Origin: JANLSE01 sp038214135
Lineage (GTDB): Bacteria; Chloroflexota; Chloroflexia; Chloroflexales; Roseiflexaceae
Length of the DNA stretch: 64,000 nt
NCBI GenBank assembly: GCA_038214135.1
Contig: JBBQSD010000019.1
Coordinates: forward strand, 1 to 64,000
Direction: 5' to 3'
The notes under the pieces were generated by a model that worked only from the letters and a program-made list of their open reading frames with translations, had not been told where the DNA came from and made no database searches. The translations under genes were made by a program, and so were the position numbers. This document shows positions 61,125 through 64,000 of the stretch, one piece after another (position 1 is the first letter of the stretch; every line of letters begins with the position of its first letter).

Positions 61125-61289
61125 GCGAACGTGCCACTAAGGGCATAGCGCGCACGATCAGGCTATAATTGCAGCGTGGTTCATGATGTTCGGTTAGACG
61201 AGCGCAGCGGATCAGCTCGGATCTTTCGTTTCGCTCAGGATGACATGATTTCGTGAGGGATGTACCAATAGCGCGTGGGAGGTGCTCAT

Positions 61290-61673
61290 ATGACCAGTCT
61301 AACGATTGAATTGTCTCCCGACATGTATGCGCGTCTTCGCGCAGAGGCGCAGCGGCAGGGGAAAGCTGAACAGATGCTTGCACAAGAGCTGCTGGCAGGT
61401 CAGCTTCTCTCGGTGAACCAGGTTGAGGTTCCGCTCTATGTGCAGATGTTGCCGCAAATTCGTGCGCTGGTGGCAACCATGAATCCTGATGACCTGATAG
61501 TTCCGGGGAAGGCACTGCCTGAAGAGGCGATTGCCCTGCTTCGTTCATGGACAGCAGCTGATTCTGAGGGCGATGATGCGGATGCCGAGTCCTGGGAAGC
61601 TGTTCTCCGCTCAATTGATGCCAATCGAACATCGTATCGTAAGCTCTTTCCACACCTGGAGCAGCCAGAATGA
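61290..61673 (+). CDS. Putative antitoxin partner of the PIN protein
   Basis: 127 residues from ATG 61290 with GGGAGGTG before it. It begins TSLTIELSPDMYARLRAEAQRQGKAEQMLAQELL, a ribbon-helix-helix-like DNA-binding start. The middle and acidic C-terminus (SEGDDADAESWEAVLRSIDANRTSYRKLFPHLE) would bind the toxin. It overlaps the PIN gene by four bases, the usual antitoxin-toxin order. Binding of its own promoter is expected from the fold. A TATAAT box is at 61164-61169. Confidence 0.75.
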   Translation: MTSLTIELSPDMYARLRAEAQRQGKAEQMLAQELLAGQLLSVNQVEVPLYVQMLPQIRALVATMNPDDLIVPGKALPEEAIALLRSWTAADSEGDDADAESWEAVLRSIDANRTSYRKLFPHLEQPE

Positions 61674-62125
61674 GCCGCTTCGTGTTGCTGGATGCTGGCC
61701 CATTGGGCTTAGTGACTGGGCCACGCACGCTCGCAACTGCGAACGCATGTCGCACCTGGTTGGAAGATTTGCTGGTGGCGGGAGTAGAAGTACGCGTTCC
61801 CGACATCACTGATTATGAAGTACGGCGTGAATTGCTACGCGCCCGGCGATTCACAGGAATACAGCATATCGATGCGCTTCGGGCGCGCATCGGGCATCTT
61901 TCAGTTACGAGTGAGTCGCTCTTCTTGGCAGCCGAATTTTGGGCGCAGCTGCGCCAGCAGGGCAAGCCAACGGCACCAGACCTGGCGCTTGATGGTGATG
62001 TCATCCTGGCCGCCCAGGCTGCCCTGCTGATTGGTGTCGGCCATTCGGTTGTCATTGCCACCACGAATGTCGGTCACCTATCACGGCTGGTTCCCGCTGA
62101 GGAGTGGCAGAACATCACTGCATAA
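61670..62125 (+). CDS. PIN-domain (VapC-like) toxin
   Basis: 151 residues. PIN acidic residues are Asp8 (LLDAGPLG), Glu50 (TDYEVRREL) and the Asp pair in ALDGDVILAAQA, followed by VIATTNVGHLSR. This is the Mg2+-dependent RNase fold of VapC-type toxins. It starts in the last codon of the antitoxin gene. It sits between the helicase and methylase genes in the same direction, 15 bases before the methylase start, so it is part of that transcription unit. Confidence 0.85.
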   Translation: MSRFVLLDAGPLGLVTGPRTLATANACRTWLEDLLVAGVEVRVPDITDYEVRRELLRARRFTGIQHIDALRARIGHLSVTSESLFLAAEFWAQLRQQGKPTAPDLALDGDVILAAQAALLIGVGHSVVIATTNVGHLSRLVPAEEWQNITA

Positions 62126-62140
62126 TAAGCAAGGAACACG

Positions 62141-64000
62141 ATGATCACCCGCAAGAAACTCATCGAAGTGGCCCTCCCGCTGGAGAAGATTAACGTGGCT
62201 AGTGCGCGTGAGAAGTCGATTCGCCACGGCCATCCAAGCACGCTGCATCTGTGGTGGGCTCGGCGGCCACTGGCAGCGGCACGGGCGGTCATCTTCGCCC
62301 AGATGGTCGATGACCCATCCGGGTATACCGAAGCGTTGCTGCGCGATCCGCAGAAGCTCGCCCATGCCAAGCAAACCCTGGCTGAACGTCAAGCAGCCTG
62401 GGATATTCGCCGCCAGGCGTTTGAGCGTACACCAATCCCAGGAAAATCAGCGATTCTCGACCCTGGAGCAGCGCCGACCTTAGATGAGTGCATTGCGGAT
62501 GACGAGCGCCAGCGGCTGTTTCGGCTGATCGAGCAATTGGTGCTGTGGGAGAACACCACCAACGAGGATGTGCTCAACCAGGCCCGCGACGAAATCTGGA
62601 AGAGTTGGCGGCGCACCTGTGCCGAGAATAGCGATCATCCACGCGCAGCTGAGCTGTTCAACCCCGATACGCTGCCCGCCTTCCACGATCCATTTGCTGG
62701 TGGTGGGGCATTGCCATTGGAAGCACAGCGGTTGGGACTAGAGAGCTATGCCAGCGACCTGAACCCAGTAGCCGTGCTGATCAACAAGGCCATGATCGAG
62801 ATTCCGCCAAAGTTCGCTGGGCAAGCACCGGTGAATCCCGAGGCGAATCTGGGAGCGCGCACGGCTCGCGCGCATAAGGGCTGGCATTCAGTCAACCCTG
62901 AGGCGAATCTGGGAGCGCGCACGGGCCGTGCGCATAAGGGCTGGTATTCGCGCGGCTACCTCCCTCACATTGATCAACCTGGCCTCGTACAGAGCATCAC
63001 ATATCGCCTAGCGGACGCAATGCCAGTTGAAAAGCGTACAGAGTGGGAAGGATTGCTCCAGATCATGGATGAGGCCAAGCGCCGCAAACAGATTGAGGAG
63101 TACCTTGATGCCAGAAATGGCGCTTGTATCCTGCGCGATTCGCGAGTCGCGCAGATTGTCGAAGAGAATTTACTCCATTTCGATGGTGAGCGCTATCGCC
63201 TCATCGCGTGGGTTGTGATGCCAAACCATATCCATGTGCTTATTGAGCCACATCCCGATTTCGCGCTTAGTGAGATTGTGCATTCGTGGAAATCGTATAC
63301 GGCGAAGGCGATCAACAAGCTCCTCGGTCGCACAGGTGAGCTGTGGCAGCCCGAGTATTTCGACCGTTACATCCGCGACGATGAGCACTTTGCGGCGGTT
63401 GTGCGCTACATTCACGAGAATCCGGTGCGGGCCGGGCTGGTGCAGCGCGCTGAGCAGTGGAAGCATAGTAGTGCAGCGATAGCGGGCGAGCCGCCCGCGC
63501 TCCCGGCATCTTCTCTACCGGGCTTTGAGCGACAATGGAAAGGCGCACAGGGCTTGGCCGCCGACGTGCGCTACTACGGCAAATGGATGCGCGATGAAGC
63601 CGAGAAGCGTATCGGCCACCTCTACCCGAAGATTGAGATTACGGCAGATATGGTTACTGGGAGCGTGGGCGGCTCGCCCGCAAGACCGGATCTGAAGCCC
63701 TACCTCGGCCAGAAGCTGACCGTAATTGCCTGGCTATGGGCCCGTACAGTCAAAAGCCCCAACCCGGCCTTTCGCCATGTCGATGTGCCGCTTGCCTCGA
63801 CCTTTATGCTCTCAACCAAGGCCGGCAAGGAGGCCTACGTCGAGCCGGTGATCGCGGGCGATAGCTACCAATTCACGGTGAGAACCGGCAAGCCGAAGGA
63901 TGCCGATACGGCGAAGAACGGGACGAAGCTCTCGCGCGGGGCCAATTTCCGCTGCCTGATGTCCGATACGCCGATTGCGGGCGACTATATCAAGGCCGAA
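62141..64000 (+). CDS. DUF1156 DNA methylase with in-frame RAYT transposase insertion, 3' end outside window
   Basis: Open from ATG 62141 (AAGGA before it) to the window edge, 620 codons without a stop. Residues 1-60 are the DUF1156 start (LPLEKINVASAREKSIRHGH, LHLWWARRPLAAARA). The SAM site is DPFAGGG (183-189) and SDLNP (205-209). Residues about 255-445 are not methylase: they are a RAYT-type Y1 transposase, with GWYSRGYLPHID, HUH motif MPNHIHVLI (His363, His365), Tyr386 and ENPVRAGL. Methylase sequence resumes at WKGAQGLAADVRYYGKWMRDEAEKRIGHLYP (about 466) and goes on to RGANFRCLMSDTPIAGDYIK. It should methylate DNA to mark self in a defence system. Whether the insertion is tolerated is unknown. 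Confidence 0.85.
   Translation, partial: MITRKKLIEVALPLEKINVASAREKSIRHGHPSTLHLWWARRPLAAARAVIFAQMVDDPSGYTEALLRDPQKLAHAKQTLAERQAAWDIRRQAFERTPIPGKSAILDPGAAPTLDECIADDERQRLFRLIEQLVLWENTTNEDVLNQARDEIWKSWRRTCAENSDHPRAAELFNPDTLPAFHDPFAGGGALPLEAQRLGLESYASDLNPVAVLINKAMIEIPPKFAGQAPVNPEANLGARTARAHKGWHSVNPEANLGARTGRAHKGWYSRGYLPHIDQPGLVQSITYRLADAMPVEKRTEWEGLLQIMDEAKRRKQIEEYLDARNGACILRDSRVAQIVEENLLHFDGERYRLIAWVVMPNHIHVLIEPHPDFALSEIVHSWKSYTAKAINKLLGRTGELWQPEYFDRYIRDDEHFAAVVRYIHENPVRAGLVQRAEQWKHSSAAIAGEPPALPASSLPGFERQWKGAQGLAADVRYYGKWMRDEAEKRIGHLYPKIEITADMVTGSVGGSPARPDLKPYLGQKLTVIAWLWARTVKSPNPAFRHVDVPLASTFMLSTKAGKEAYVEPVIAGDSYQFTVRTGKPKDADTAKNGTKLSRGANFRCLMSDTPIAGDYIKAE
62841..62960 (+). repeat. 60-bp direct repeat, two copies, in frame
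   Basis: AGGCGAATCTGGGAGCGCGC starts at 62841 and at 62901; GCATAAGGGCTGG follows in both. The 60-base period equals 20 codons, so the frame is kept: NPEANLGARTARAHKGWHS, then NPEANLGARTGRAHKGWYS. The unit holds a GCGCGC..GCGCGC palindrome and the left edge of the transposase domain. Confidence 0.85.
62900..63480 (+). mobile_element. RAYT (REP-associated Y1/HUH transposase) inserted in the methylase gene
   Basis: About 180 residues with the full RAYT layout: GW(Y)SRGYLPHID start, ITYRLADAMP, the HUH metal motif His-Ile-His at 63227-63235, a catalytic Tyr at 63296 in WKSYTAK, GELWQPEYFDRYIRDD and YIHENPVRAGLV. It has no start codon of its own with a binding site and no stop; it is translated as part of the methylase. 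REP palindromes lie just after it at 63482 and 63660. Confidence 0.85.
63482..63681. repeat. Inverted pair of REP palindromes after the RAYT domain
   Basis: 63482-63498 is GCGGGCGAGCCGCCCGC followed by GCTCCC. 63659-63681 is GGGAGC followed by GTGGGCGGCTCGCCCGC, its reverse complement apart from one base. The pair flanks 160 bases of methylase sequence, like a BIME. Both are in frame. Confidence 0.85.

Noticed and set aside
62141..64000. Intein in the methylase
   Set aside because: The inserted part has HUH/Y1 transposase motifs, not intein blocks; no Cys/Ser start or HN-Cys/Ser end is found at the junctions.
57185..64000. BREX, DISARM or DND system
   Set aside because: No PglZ, BrxC, DrmA, DrmB or Dnd genes are visible. 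Only the helicase-methylase pairing is shared, so a named system cannot be claimed from this window.
54585..64000. att direct repeat of the tRNA-Val 3' end
   Set aside because: No second copy of GGTTCGAGTCCAGTATCGCC was found downstream within the window; it may lie beyond the edge.

Overview
The window looks like chromosomal DNA of a filamentous or thermotolerant member of the Chloroflexota. Reasons: repeated Gfo/Idh/MocA dehydrogenase and sugar-isomerase paralogues, an EF-G-like translation factor, DUF2330 and DUF2332 proteins, Thr/Pro/Ala-rich lipoprotein linkers, a secreted protein ending in a Leu-Pro-Leu-Val tail, and many palindromic intergenic repeats of the kind common in that phylum. 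The phylum assignment is an inference and no rRNA is present to test it. About 50 protein genes, one tRNA, one candidate structured RNA and roughly ten repeat families can be supported.

Region 1 (1-16.3 kb) is mostly a plus-strand catabolic cluster. It has an FAD oxidoreductase, a TIM-barrel sugar isomerase, a phosphotriesterase-family hydrolase, a ROK kinase, three Gfo/Idh/MocA dehydrogenases, a second TIM-barrel isomerase, a SIS-domain protein, an SDR and a MetE-like protein. A YhfZ-type GntR-like regulator lies on the minus strand at its left edge. The pairing of a YhfZ-type regulator with a Php-like phosphotriesterase recalls the uncharacterised yhf locus of E. coli. The substrate is unknown. 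Region 2 (16.4-28.5 kb) holds an EF-G-like GTPase, a secreted PQQ-type sugar dehydrogenase with a PKD domain, a LarA-like protein, endonuclease III, an FHA protein, a mutarotase-like protein with a sugar isomerase, a cyanophycinase-like peptidase and an alpha/beta hydrolase. Region 3 (28.6-32.5 kb) is a compact run of hexapeptide acyltransferase, acyl carrier protein, SDR, adenylate-forming ligase and second acyltransferase, which reads as a small acyl-group biosynthesis and transfer unit.

Region 4 (32.6-54.2 kb) is a mixed housekeeping and accessory stretch: ChrB-like domain, more Gfo/Idh/MocA proteins, HpcH aldolase, CorA, a NurA nuclease, a photolyase whose two domains are encoded by two separate genes around a PlsC acyltransferase, an OYE-type flavin reductase, lipoproteins, a solute-binding protein without a signal peptide, a phosphoesterase and a methyltransferase.

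Region 5 (54.5-64 kb) starts at tRNA-Val(CAC) and looks like a genomic island. After the tRNA come a candidate promoter-RNA-terminator unit, two small HTH regulators, a pRiA4b ORF-3-like protein and a defence-type operon: HTH protein, SNF2-type helicase with a C-terminal DUF3883 nuclease-like domain, a toxin-antitoxin pair with a PIN toxin, and a DUF1156 DNA methylase that runs off the right edge. The methylase reading frame is continuous but carries a complete RAYT-type (Y1/HUH) transposase domain plus REP palindromes inside it. The helicase gene carries the same REP family and a second intergenic repeat, both in frame. This cluster of in-frame mobile repeats in neighbouring defence genes is the most unusual feature of the window.

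The intergenic DNA is saturated with several families of short-period or palindromic repeats: heptad AGGAGTC runs, GCTGAAA runs, CCGATAG palindromes, GGTGACAC palindromes, GAACAAG hairpins and pyrimidine-rich CCCTCACCC multi-hairpins. They account for most of the non-coding sequence.
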